Of a stretch of 64,000 nucleotides of DNA, positions 34,005 to 45,682 are shown in pieces (the first letter of the stretch is position 1; each line of letters opens with the position of its first letter). Source of the DNA: Coprinellus micaceus (Eukaryota; Basidiomycota; Agaricomycetes; Agaricales; Psathyrellaceae). A model generated the notes under the pieces. That model did not search any database. It worked only from the letters and a program-made list of their open reading frames with translations, and was not told the origin of the DNA. The position numbers and the translations under genes were made by a program. The stretch covers positions 1,798,001-1,862,000 of the forward strand of contig OX596339.1 of assembly GCA_951394405.1 (NCBI GenBank). The letters are read 5' to 3'.

Positions 34005-35226
34005 TTACGCGAAATTGGGGTAAGATTCCTCATTGTAGGGGTATCTCTTCCGTAAGAAATGTTCTCCAAAGAACATCCGCCAGCGCTCAGCCGCTTCCAA
34101 CTCCCCGATCTCTTGATCCTGTTTCCACCTGAACCCTCCGCCCATTCCCATCTCCCAAAGATGACGACCTACTGCGACACACTGAAGCCGAAGATGCCCT
34201 CGACTCATTTCTACGAGGAACTTCTCAACTACTTCCACTATAGCCGGTCCTTGGCGTGTATATCCGTGAGGGTCTGATCTCCGGCTCACGTTTGGGTAGA
34301 TGGGGTTGATCAGCAGACGCCCTATCTTCGGAAAAAAGGGTCCTGTTCCGCAGAACAAAGACAGAATCTCCTGGAAGACATCAACACGCGTATGGGGTAC
34401 AGATGGTTCCAAGTGTACATACCTGGGTATCCGCTCCCGGACAATCGAGGCAAAGCATTCGAAGTCTTGGGAAGGTGTCAGACAACATTGGGAGCCCCAT
34501 TCCGAGCGAAATTGTTCGACTGAGTTTGATTAGAAGCGCCTCTAAAAGCTTCCCTAGTACGCTCCCTTCAGCACAGCGGAGAAACTCGGCGAATGTGTCG
34601 ACATTCATCGTGAAGTCGAGATGCAATTCAGAAATTGCTCTGTGCGAGGCGACGACCCACAGATGATGACTCCCGGCCACGCGTAGATATCTAACATGTG
34701 GCAAGACCAACGGTGAGTACTCCGAAATGCCACCTGTCCACAAAGGTTTGAGTGACAAGGCGGGATGTTCCTCCTTGCGCAATACACCGGCGGCCGCCAT
34801 TCTTTTCAGCAGCTGAGTACAGTCAATATGTTCACCGTCGATCCACAGCGTTCGCAGGTTACGGAGGACTACCAGAGTCGTGCTCAGCATGTGGCTAATC
34901 CAAAAGGCCTCCACACCAGGAACTCCTCGGAACCACAGACTTTTCACCAATGCGCAGTAGCGCTGGGAGACAGCCGTTCCAGAAAAGAACATGGTCATCA
35001 AGCGCAAACCTGGATTTCCCCGAATTGTGATCGTCGTGTAGCGTACATATTCAGCAGCCTCAGTGGCCCTACGACAGCTTAGCATGAACGCACTGAGATG
35101 AGAAGGATTGTCCGCCAAGTAAAGAGCTATCTCTGAAAGAATCTCGTTTGCAAGAGAGGTCAACGCTCCTGCATGGGGTCCAAAGGGGGAGTCGATCAAA
35201 CGTGGGTTTATCGACGTGAGACTCAT
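34005..35226 (-). CDS. F-box protein, two exons
   Basis: Exon 1 (34423-35226, 268 codons) and exon 2 (34005-34370, 122 codons) join in phase 0 over a 52-nt intron, giving 389 residues. The F-box lies near residues 23-45 (LTSLANEILSEIALYLADN) and is followed by LSAFMLSCRRATEAAEYV, the usual second helix. The rest is LRR-like. I chose the Met of MSLTSINPRLIDSP over one 14 codons upstream because it directly precedes the domain. It lacks the MPNLxxF motif of the three F-box genes at the left end and so belongs to another subfamily. Confidence 0.7.
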
Positions 35227-35657
35227 CCCAAGGTGTGGTTTCGAGCAGAGAAAACCGGGGATGCGCACCTCTTATGATGGTTTTCAGTGTCCTTCAAATG
35301 CGAGACGTACTTTCAACTGGCCCAAAGACAAGTCCGCGCCTCCACCTAAATAAATCCCTGTAGATCAGATTCCAAATGGATGAAATCTCATTATTCAACG
35401 AAAAGGAAACCTCTCACCCGTGACTAGAGAGTTTTACCCATGGTCGGGCGAGTACCTGCTCCAAACACAAACCCATGGCCTAAAGCGAACATTTCCGAAA
35501 GATTACTGAATCGGGCGAGATACTTCAAGTTTTGAAGAGAGTGTAGGGGAATCAACCAAACTTGATAGTGCGAATGAACCCTTCGCAGACATGACGTCAC
35601 CGAAAATCTCTATTTTTAACATGTCCAAACAAAGAGATCGGGTGCCTACGATCACAC

Positions 35658-35703
35658 ATCTCTCTCTCTTTCTCTCTCTATCACGCACACACACACTCTC
35701 TCG
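35658..35703. repeat. CT/CA microsatellite
   Basis: Runs of TC and CA dinucleotides (tctctctctttctctctct, then cacacacacactctctc). Confidence 0.7.
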
Positions 35704-35798
35704 CCACAAGATCGTCATTAAGGATGCAGCACCAAATCCTGACGCGGCGAAATGGAATCCGGCTCACCACAAATGCCGGGGCTTCTTCGACTGAGACC

Positions 35799-35805
35799 TA
35801 TAAAA
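35799..35805 (+). promoter_or_regulatory. TATA box of gene 35858-37127
   Basis: TATAAAA 53 nt before the ATG at 35858. Confidence 0.6.
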
Positions 35806-35857
35806 CCAGACCCAACAACTCTTACTCAAACGACTCAAGCGACTTGTTCTCTACAAG

Positions 35858-37127
35858 ATGACCTCCGACGACAAAGCCACCACACGGTCAGAAACCACAG
35901 TCGAGTTGTCTCGCTCAAACAATGGCAATACTCCCGCTGGCGAGCTAATCCCCCGGTACTCTCTCTGCTGTAGACATGCAGAACTCGTTACTGACGATCG
36001 CTTGTCCATTCAGTTTCACCGGTGCTGATGAGAGGCCCGATAGCGAGCGCCCATTCTACATCCCTACTGCGAGGGAGCTTGCAGACTCATTCCTTTTACC
36101 CAGTCTCCCTGCGCGTAGCACGGGCATATCCGCCAAGCGTTCTCAGTCAGAGGTCTGCCCTCACGATGACGAGATGGCGCACGAGTGAGCCAGTTTATCC
36201 GTATTGTTACTATTGTCAACATTTTCTAACACCCTTCAGAGCCGCTCAAATGAAGAAGGTGCCCAGCACCGACCCTTTGGGCAGGCCGTCTGCTAGCATG
36301 CTCATACCCCCGAATCACGTTCATGGACCCTCGGACTCCCATGCAGGCATTAGCTCAGCCAAGGCATCCGAAATCAATCGATTGAGTGACGAAGGAAGTG
36401 ACAACGATTTACCTGATCTCGAATATGGTGAGCCTCAGATGATGAGTGCCGCAAATAGTGACTCAAATTTTATTTTAGTCGAAGACTATGTCACCGACGA
36501 CTACAGCGACGACAGTTCCTCCAGTCTTTCTTCGGACCTTCACGGTCATACAAACGATGGCGAGGGCGATCTTCATGACGACACCGACAGCGAGATATCG
36601 ATGGCCCTGGATTCAGACGACTCAGACTGCGAAACAGATTATTCAGACGTGTCTTTCTCGGATTCATCCTCGCACGTCACGACTGAACTGGAGTCCCCAG
36701 ACAATTCGGACCCCAGAACGGAAGAGATCCTCGAGGAACTGATTCCCTTCCCGCAACATATTCAGAGGGCAGTTCGATTCGTCAAGCCCGCCAGCGACGA
36801 AAACACCCGCGCGAAGAAGTCCACCGGCCTTTGCAACCGAGCTCTAACACCCCATCCTGCCTACCACCCCTACGACCGTAGGAACAGCGCGTCTAAGGCT
36901 CCTGAAGGTGAGTTCCGCCCTCGACCTTTATGGTTCCAAATAGCTCATGTTTTCCAAAAGACCAGACATATGCCACTGTTGTAGGCAGGTCGGGTCGCGT
37001 TCAGTATTCCGACGAAGGGAACTTTTTACACCTTGCATCTCGGGACTACATCAGAGGAGCTGGGATACGCTCTGTCGCTCTCCAATCTAAGAGCGAGGGT
37101 TCCCAAAGCCACGCTCGATCCATCTGA
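35858..37127 (+). CDS. Acidic, Ser/Asp-rich disordered protein
   Basis: Exons 35858-35955, 36014-36184, 36240-36907 and 36961-37127 with 53-58 nt introns keep phase and give 367 residues, starting MTSDDKATTRSETTVELS. The centre is a long acidic low-complexity region (DDYSDDSSSSLSSDLHG, DSDDSDCETDYSD). No folded domain is recognised. The TATA box supports the start. The 3' end is uncertain: exon 3 or 4 may instead splice to the frame at 37183-37621. Confidence 0.55.
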
Positions 37128-37182
37128 TTCTTGCTCAAGAGATTATTCGTTTACGGTGTCCAATTATCTCATTCAAATTCAG

Positions 37183-37621
37183 CTGTTGCTGATTCAATCC
37201 TTACCAAACACCTTGCTGACTCCCTAGTGGATATTACAGCCCAGTCTCCGGTCTCAAATAAGTCTTCTATTCTCGTATGTTTTCGAGTAGCACATGTACT
37301 CCAGCGTGTTCAATCTGACGATCCGTTTCCGCATGGAAGCTAAAGATCGATAGACCGGAGTTGCGAGGATCGTTGTTGGTTGTATTGGAGAAGGAGGGTG
37401 TGAAGTGGGGAAAGCAATTGGATAGTGCCGAGCAGATTACCGATGAAACTGGTGGGACAGTCAGTCTACGCTTCGCCGACGGATCGAAGACAGACGGTAC
37501 TACACCTTGGTCGGGGCGGATGGGACTTGGTCCGGGGTACGCCCACTTCGTAGTGGCATCCCCTCCCTACGCTGGGATGAACGTCGTCAGCACGAGCATC
37601 TCGAACATTGACAAACACTGA
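37183..37621 (+). CDS. Possible 3' exons of the preceding gene or a small separate gene
   Basis: A frame (AVADSILTKHLADSLVDI) splices at a good donor (GTATGT near 37275) to IDRPELRGSLLVVLEKEGVKW and ends ISNIDKH at 37621. The codon pattern looks coding. An acceptor at 37182 has the same phase as exon 3 of the acidic protein, so it may be the real C-terminus of that gene. No family is recognised. Confidence 0.35.
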
Positions 37622-40214
37622 CCCAAGCTAGCTGAATTTGCCGGCAATGGCTCATGCACTGGGACACAAGTTCGATGGGATCTCGAGAAAGGGATTTGAA
37701 GGGAACCGTACCTTGGTATAGCCTTCCAAGGTAACATGGGAGATGAATTAACCAAACCTCAAGGCCATCCAACATGTGAATGTCGGACTTGCCCTTTCAG
37801 GACGCGTACAATCGCATCGCGCGACAACCACAACGCTGACCGCCATCATTAGTAAGGTCTCCGACCAAACCTTAGGCCAGACCCTCTCACTTTCCGAAGT
37901 CCGTCTTCTATGTTCTCCGAACAGTGCCTGCTAGGAGTACGCCGATCCAATATGCGCGAAGCATGACCTGATGTTCAAGTCACGACTCATCGCAAACACC
38001 AAGCAGAAGAAAGTCACCACTCCACCTTATGAGTTTGTACGCCCGCGAAATCACCAGCATCCCGAACGCCAATGCGAAATCACACTTCGCTCTTCCCTCC
38101 GCATCGAATCCCCCAGCCCACCTCGCTCCTCCCGCCACATCTGAATCCCCCAGCATACCTATAAACGCTCATCGCCGCCCCGACGAGCATTACCCGCCAA
38201 ACCTCCGTACTGTCCCCAACCAAATCGTCGAATGGTCGCTCAGGTATGGGGTCTGCAGACCTGAGGGGAGGGGTGCCAACGCAGCAGCAAACGCGAGAAT
38301 AGTCCATGCCCACAAGTGCTGCACAGCAGCGAGACCGAGGGGGAGGAAAGAAAATGCACTGGGTAAGGTGAGTGAGAACTTCGCATGCTCCTACACAACC
38401 CCAGCATCATCCTCCTGAGGATGGAGGTTCCTGACACCGCATCCTTTCACTCCAGTTGAAGGGCAGCCATCGTCTCAAAGATACACGGCAGAGAGAGGGA
38501 ACACTTCCTCGTGTAGGTTCTGGACCATTGACCGTCCCATAGACAAAGCCATCCCTCTCGACACCGAGCCGTTACGTGTCTTCGTACGACACAAAGTTCT
38601 GGTAGTCCATCCACTCCTCTGCCTGAATCATGAGACGACCCTCTGGAAATTAGGCGCCATCCTTCACCCAAACCTAGCCACAGCGCCCGTGGTCCGGCAT
38701 ACGCTGTCTTCTGCGACCATCTCGGCCCTCCATTTCTCGCACACATCCCCTCAACCCCCACTCAGAAGGGCGACCTGTAAACAGGCTGAATTCGGAAAAC
38801 TAGACCAAGCAAACGGAAGATCGAAAGCCGCTGGCATACCCTCGTCAAGCCCACGGTCTTCTTGACCCGTTCAACCTTCCGCAGCGCTGTATACGCCATA
38901 CGGCCGTCTAGAGGCCCCAGCCCATCCGTCTTGGACCAACCAAAGCGGTGGAACGTACAGCTAACCCTGACTGTACAGATCCCTCACCACCGAACCACAG
39001 TTCCACAGTTCACACCTCCTGATGTCCAGATAAACCAAACTGGATCTAGGACGAGGGAGGGGTGCAGAGAACACCACCAGCCCCTAGCCTCTGGTCGTTG
39101 GAGTACATTAACTCCGGAGACGCAACAAGCATGGGCGCCTTCTCCGAAGCGCCCATCACGTGATGGCCGAAGCCTCATCAACAGCAAGACTGCGACTCAC
39201 CCTGTTCTTCGGTGGCAAAGGACATATCCTGAGCCTCTCATTGTCTCCGGGGTTCGCAAACGATTGTCGATGCAGCCCTTTAATGCCCACACGTCTGTGG
39301 TTGGTCGATTAAAGCACCAATTCTGCCTACGTCGTAGCAGCCGGGTGAAGGCGACTATCGAAGTCCTCAACACTCCGTTCGAGGCGGTGTAGGCGCCATT
39401 CTGCCGTCGTAGGTCCTGTCATAGGATCAGTTTCGAATTCTCCCGTGAAAATGGGCTCACTAAGAGCCTGGCGTCTAATTTGTATGGCATTCTCGAGGCC
39501 TCCCCCTCCGTCTCTGGAAAGCTGGCCGCCTTGTTCCTATCCCTGCGGTTCACTAACCAGGGGTGGTGTTTCCAGGAAGGAGTAGAATGGATGGTTCCTC
39601 TAGGTCCCATGGTCATTTCTGTATCGATCGCTCTATTCGCAGCCTTCAGCGGCTGATACCGGTCGAAAGTGTAAACACGCACCCTTCAAGGACCGTCCAG
39701 CCCATCCTACTCCACTCATACGTGCCCTAAACTAATACCGACTCGTCGAACGCCGTGTACCGCCGCAACTACTCGTTCCACATGGACTGGCCATATTACC
39801 TGCCAAGTTGAAGATGTCTTCTGCGAGCTCTCAAACCGCCTCGTACGCAGAGTGCTGAAGATGGGAGGGAGCACATGTCAGCGTGGCCTAACCGCAGGAA
39901 ATAGGCTCACCTCATGGCAAATCCTAGCTTCCCATTTGCTCTGTTTGGATAGAACGTCGAGAGTATTCCCATCCCAGAGCACCAACTCCGTCGTCGCCGT
40001 CCACCTGGTCCCTTGTGAGCGTTTATGGTTCTTCTTCCCTTCACTTCGAATCACCGAAAGCCAAGATTGATGTAGCTCCAAACGCAGATTCGTGGGCGAT
40101 ACCGAACCAAATGGAATCAGTGGACGGCCAATTCAGTTCGTCTGTGTTGTGGCATATTAGTACCTAGCGCGACAATTCCTTTCCTTCTTGACTACCATCC
40201 CCACTTCCCTTACC
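37622..40214. other. 2.6 kb with degraded coding-like segments
   Basis: Several plus-strand frames (38029-38418, about 38455-38860, 38862-39392) have coding-like composition, but I could not connect them by consistent splices to a protein with start and end. The segment near 38560-38720 (LRVFVRHKVLVVH, ILHPNLATAPVVRH) is vaguely F-box/LRR-like. I read this as a decayed gene, with low certainty. Confidence 0.3.
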
Positions 40215-42324
40215 ATGGTGGCTCCACATAACCCGCGCCGTTTGCCGCTTTCCCCTACTGAGTGAGTACTCCTTTGACCACCCAAATCAACGGCGCGTCC
40301 TGACGAGACGCCTCAAGGATAGGGCAGATGAAGCAAGGTCGGAAACGTCACCACGATCACGGCCACACCGCTGACACCTCAACCAGCTCTCGCTGGGTAT
40401 TTCCTCGGAAGGCTCCTCCGTAACATGGAGATCATGGACATACAAAACTCGACACCCTGGTGGTTTATGAGAGGCGTCTTTGTGCTCGTATACCACGCCG
40501 TCGTATTTAATGTCAGCCTTACAAGATCGTCTGTTCAAGGACGCCTAACTAAGCTTGACCTCGCATATGGCAACTCCGAGACATACGACGACCACAGGCC
40601 CCCCCTGGACTTCAGCGAACCCCTACTAAACATGTAAGTGTATATCTTGCCTAGTAAACACGCATACTGACTGGCATGAAGTACCGACCCAGGCAATTCA
40701 TTCCTAGGGAATGCCGAGCATCCGCTTACCCAATACCGCGTTCTGTACCACATTGACACCCATGCAAGCTACCTAACTTCATCATTCATCAACGTCGCCG
40801 CACCTATGAGGCCCCTTCACAAAGCCGTCTTCCAACTAAGCGTATCGGGATCTTCACTCGCGAACGCGTCTGTCCTCATTCACTCAGCATGGGCCTTCAA
40901 AAAACAGTGCCTATTCATGATCGCGAATGACCGCCGACCGCCGATGGAGCCGCTGGGTGGAAAACTCATGGTGATTCAACAACGGTTCAACCCCGGGGTT
41001 ATAGCACGCTTTCCCCAGGAAGTCATCGACGAAGTGCAGCGAGACCCAGCGCGTGAGTTCTGCCCATACTATCTACTGTTCACTATAACTTACGCGGGCT
41101 TACAGATACTCGGGTTATCTTGATTATTACGCTGAACAGCCGGTCCATACTCGTCAACCAGCTGCTACACTCGGTCACTAGAAAGGCACATCCAATAACG
41201 CACATCCAGATCGCCTTCTCATTCCGAAGGACCGACTCTGATTTCCCGCCTATACCGCTCGAAGGCCCATTCAGCTCTAGGCTCGTACGGAAGGTGGATT
41301 ACCCTTCCAATAGCGAAGAAGTCGAAATTCAAGGCATCGAAGGTGTGTCTATCCAAGGGTTCACTGAAAGATGTCTAAACTGACTACCTTTGAGCCGCCT
41401 CGCAACCGAACATCGACCCCGTACAAGTTGGGGGAAAGAAGGCCGACCAGTGGACAAATCTCGTGCTCGTCTGGTCATTGAGTATGTATTTACGCGCTAC
41501 TTGATGAGCCTGAACTGACTAACATCAGCACCATCCCCGCTCGCGTCCGATAACGCCGTTTCAACAAACCCCGGAGATGCTCACAGTAGGCAGGACTCGG
41601 TATGGCCAACCTCAGGTGAGTTTCCATGTAGGAGGCTACCATCTACACTACTGACATGCCGGCTTGGAAGATGGAGTTACTTCCTTGCAACACGTCGATA
41701 CTCCCAGAACCATGTCGCCATTAGGGTTAGAGTATCCACTCGCAATGTATCACGTTCCATTGCAGGATATATATTATCGTACGTCTCGGATTCTCGCGTA
41801 TCTCACTTTCGGATGTTGACGACCTGCCACAAGCCGACGACGAAAGCCAGTTGGATCTGGTCCCATTTCATTTAGAGCAACCCCCTTTGGAGACCCCGGA
41901 TTCCGCCTACGACGTCCAAAAGCTCGACCGTTCTCATGGGTACCCACGTACTCCCCCGGAGGTATTCCCATCGACACACACATTGGGCGACCCACCGGTA
42001 ACATCCTTAAGGTGCTCACCCAAGGACGCCTTTGTCAATCATGACGCCACCTACCTCTCTAACTATCCAGACACCTTGAATTACGCAACCACCTCCCAAT
42101 ATCCACCAACAACTGCGCATCTAAACGGCCTTTCTTCCCCTCGGAAGAATGAAACCATGTCATCCTGGTACCCTTTGTCCGACTGGGTATGCATATCTCT
42201 TGCCCAACCCTGGCTGCCCGAAAACTCGACGTATCAGACCAATTCTACCGAGAACAGCGGTGGTCAGTGGCCGTGGCCCCACTACAATTTCCATGGCCCT
42301 GAGTCTACCTCAACACGCATGTGA
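40215..42324 (+). CDS. Hypothetical multi-exon, largely disordered protein
   Basis: A chain of GT-AG exons keeps frame from MVAPHNPRRLPLSPTE (40215) through LTRSSVQGRLTKLDLAYG, TDPGNSFLGNAEHPLTQ and the long exon to about 41054 (DEVQRDPA). It continues through RSILVNQLLHSVTRK, ASQPNIDPVQVGGKK, TPSPLASDNAVST, DGVTSLQHVDTPRT and PDDESQLDLVPFHLEQ to TNSTENSGGQWPWPHY, ending STSTRM at 42324. The N-terminal half looks folded (NVAAPMRPLHKAVFQLSVSG), the C-terminal half Ser/Pro-rich and disordered. Unknown family. The first two junctions (40261-40514) and an 87-nt intron near 41055-41141 are the weakest. Confidence 0.5.
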
Positions 42325-42754
42325 TCATGCGGATACCTACGACCTCATTTCTAACCAGTCCAAGTTTCCAGACAATGTATCATTACCGCCGGGTTGTCGC
42401 CGCGACGTGACCCTCCTTCGAAGGTCTGTTTATTCATTTGAGTGCGCCCGAAAGCATGTACCTACGCTTTATCTACTTGCCCCTTTACATCGCGCCTCCC
42501 AATGGGAGAAGGTCCAGATACGAAAAACGTGCAGATGTTCCACGAGCTGCGCACATTTGCTCCGCCGCAAACTGGCATTCAGAAAGTGGTGAGTACATGG
42601 TACATGCATTCGAAAGATTGGTACATAGGGTTAGCGCCTACCGCCTGGTGCACCGAATCATACACGTTCCATGCATCGAGAGAAACGAAGACACGGTGGC
42701 GGATTATACATTTATCAAAACTCTCTAGGGCGAGGATGAATCAACAGAAGATGA
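42325..42754. other. Convergent intergenic stretch
   Basis: Overlapping plus-strand frames continue past 42324 but I find no consistent exon. It may hold an alternative 3' end of the gene at 40215. Confidence 0.3.
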
Positions 42755-43672
42755 TCAAAATTCAAATCTCTTACCACAATCTTTCAGCCACTCAGAGATA
42801 GTGCGAGGTACCCACCATTCGTACACTCTGTATTCTGTCTCGTCCGTGGGACCGATAAAGCCCTTGAACGAAAGGCGGGTATAGAAAGATAGGGCATCCC
42901 TGTCATCCACGGCGAAGTTCACCACAGAGAACCCTGTCAGGTGATACCGCGATATGAGCCGGATGGGTACATTGCCGATGGAGTATAGATTGGCGCGCAA
43001 AATAGGCATTTCACCGCGAGCACAGATTGGCGCTATACAGGCGCTCAACTGTTGAGTCCCCGGCAGTCCACTGACCAACAGAAACGCCCTCATTTCGCGA
43101 GGGGTGAATCCTGGAGGAGCAGGATGCTTTTGAGACCGGTGGAGATAAAGGTCACGCTGATCTAGCCCTTTAACAAGAGTAATCAACTCTTTGCACAGCG
43201 AGAAAATAGATTGGTTGTTACTTACCGGCGCGAGCGTGCATAAAAATATGGTTGAACTCTTTCTCTACTCGAGGAGCTGGGACGTCGATTCCCTTCACGA
43301 GGTACAGAAAATACGAGATCCAAGCGTTCCTGTCAAAATCCGAGTAGGACCGATGCAACGGCAGCTGGGTGCCACGTTCAAACATGGCTGCCTTGTACTC
43401 CAAAATAGCTATCCAACCGTGAAAATTTCTCCGCGACAACCATGGAATGACTCAAAGCTTACCAGTGATAAACAGTTCCACGGTCGCGCTGTCGAGTGGG
43501 CGAGCACATTCACTGCGTCGCGTCCGAATGTCAGCCCCAGTGTAGCCGGATCATGCGAACAACTCACCGCGATCCACTAGGTTGCAGGCGCCTGTCCCTA
43601 TGCAGAGCTAGTGAGGATCTTTGCGAGACGAACATCAGGCCTAGGGAATCAGGACGAGGGTGAATGAGCCAT
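42755..43672 (-). CDS. Hypothetical protein, multi-exon
   Basis: Phase-consistent joins give MAHSPS, RLQPSGSR, ECARPLDSATVELFIT, AILEYKAAMFERGTQLPLHR and a long last exon ELITLVKGLDQRDLYLHR ... ISEWLKDCGKRFEF ending at 42755. The last two exons, separated by an intron with donor GTAAGT near 43225, are well supported. The first two short exons are not. A TATATAAT lies only about 12 nt before the chosen ATG, so the true start may lie downstream. I do not recognise the family. Confidence 0.5.
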
Positions 43673-44091
43673 CACGGGATCTCATTATATACCCAGGGTG
43701 AGTAGAACATTGTTCCTGGCTGCCGACATACGCCGCCCAATTCGTGATTCCTCGCTCCCACACACAATTCAAACAAGAACTTTTTCTGCCTTGATTGACA
43801 GAATCTACCTCTCTGCCCTAACCGAGGGGCGTCCCCGTATAGGCACATGCTTGTGAATCGCTATACAAATTGGGGTGCTTTGAGAAAGCGCTCACTCGGC
43901 CCACAAAACATGAAGCCTATTGGGCGGAAATGGATTATGATTCTGAGAAGAGCAACCAGTTACTTAGAAATACGGACACACGAAGACTGAATATAGGGTT
44001 CCGCCAGGAAAACGCTGCGCACGTAGCACAAGTTAATCGGATCAAGGCCAACTCCTGGCCCACGCTGTCGTCCGCAGATGGGCGACTGACC
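43673..44091. other. Intergenic, nothing recognised
   Basis: It holds the presumed TATA element (43684-43691, minus) of the gene at 42755-43672. A plus-strand open frame (43870-44184) overlaps the antisense of the R2 last exon and is a shadow. Confidence 0.35.
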
Positions 44092-44706
44092 TCAAAAGAG
44101 GCAGCCCTTCCCAACATGTCCCCCACCAGTAGGGAGGCGGTAATCGGAATTCCTATGCTCGAAAAAATTAGTCCTGGTAGATAAGGACGCCATCGACATA
44201 AACCTATACTGGACGGGGATGGGTATCGCATTAGCCATCAAGTTCTCCAGAAAGGGCCAAAACGCTCACAGGGTTGGGGACAAAATAAACTGGCGAGTAT
44301 CCCATCGCACACATGAGCTGGTCAGCAACGAACTTAATATACCTGCTCATACTTTCAAAGGTCAAGCCTAGAACGGGCTTCTCCAGCGTGTCTACGTGAG
44401 AACAGTAAGCCATCATTTCGAAAATTTCAAGGATTTGCGAACCTTTCGCGAAAGATATCTCGATGTCTACGGCCTCTTCGATAATGGCCTTCGCGGTCGC
44501 CGCGTCAGGGGGATGGCGAAGACTTCGAATCAGGGTACAAGCAAACTCGGTATGTAGACCTTCGTCGCGAGAGATCAAATCGTTGGACTGCGCCAGTCCT
44601 GGCATCTTATTCAGCGACTTCAACTTGAATATCAGGGCAAAGCTGGACGAAAAGTATAACCCTTCCACACAAGCAAATGCGATCAAGCGCTCAGCAAACA
44701 AGCACT

Positions 44707-44711
44707 CCTTG
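44707..44711. repeat. Target-site duplication CCTTG, left
   Basis: Direct 5-bp repeat flanking the copia element; its partner is 50920-50924. Confidence 0.93.
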
Positions 44712-45094
44712 TGTTGGAAGACAATGCTCATGTCAACTCTATCTCTACAAAGAATACCTCTATTTCGAACGTTTTACTTATCTTCTATTGTTCTACAGAG
44801 AACAACAACCACCTTGTATTATTCCCATTATACTCGCACTTATTGTTCTCTTATCTCCACCTTATCTCCATTCACTGCTATTGTTCTCTATTTATGGAAC
44901 GTCTATTGTTCTTTCCTATTGTTCCGTATATAGGTTATCTATTGTTCTCCACAGTATATAGTCCACACTGTAAGTGGGTGAGTCCCCATCGAACTCTCCC
45001 CACTTACAGGTGCGTATCTTGTATACCCTACTTACTTCCAATCTAACATCGAACTCTCCCCACTTACAGTGGGTCATACTTGCATCGTTCTACA
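44712..45094 (+). repeat. 5' LTR of the copia element
   Basis: 383 bp, begins TG and ends CA. It differs from the 3' LTR at one position. Confidence 0.95.
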
Positions 45095-45095
45095 A

Positions 45096-45106
45096 GTTAT
45101 GAGCCC
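45096..45106 (+). promoter_or_regulatory. Primer-binding site, half-tRNA-iMet type
   Basis: GTTATGAGCCC starts one base after the 5' LTR and is complementary to the anticodon stem-loop of initiator tRNA-Met (GGGCUCAUAAC). It is not complementary to the tRNA 3' end. This is the priming mode known from Drosophila copia and yeast Ty5. Confidence 0.75.
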
Positions 45107-45682
45107 CGGGCTCCTCTGATCACGCCATCCGTTATCAGACACCGCGGTAACCGCTCCACTGCCCCTTGATCGCCCATAGCCTACGGCCTCTTCTCGTGTG
45201 ATATCTCCACCTGAAGCCTATCTCCCTTCACATTTTCACTATCTTCATTTTCGCTATTTACGTTTCGCTACTTACATTCCACTACCCCTCCTGATACTCA
45301 GGAATACGTATCAACTTCCATTACCACCTTCTACCCCGCGGCAAGCGTTCCCACTACGGGAAAGAAGCTATCAGGAAGTCCACAGACGCTTACCGTCTGC
45401 GGAATTAGAGTAGCGATCCTTCTTTGAGAGGCCTGATTCGGTTGGACTGGGGAAACGACGCAACGGTAGCGCTCCCTCCATCCAAACGCTTTCAGTAACC
45501 GGTACTCAAAGTGACAGTGGGGTTCCCTCTGCGGATCTTAGTGTAAAACTTCAACTCCTTTTTAGGATATCTACGTATTGGTCCGTTTTACCTACAAAAT
45601 CACGGGCACTTTACCTATCACCTATCTCTTATCGTTTCGTACCTATCATTTTATCCTCTCCCATTCTTCATCACCTACCATC

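Larger units (their letters stand above)
35227..35857. other. Intergenic with CT/CA microsatellite
   Basis: Contains a CT-rich then CA-rich microsatellite at about 35658-35703 and a TATA box at 35799-35805 serving the next gene. No coding frame is supported. Confidence 0.5.

Noticed and set aside
44231..44269. TAA at 44231 as the R2 stop codon
   Set aside because: A GTGAGC donor after NP and an acceptor at 44209 give a 61-nt intron that restores the family motif TNFFE, so the read-through end is intronic.
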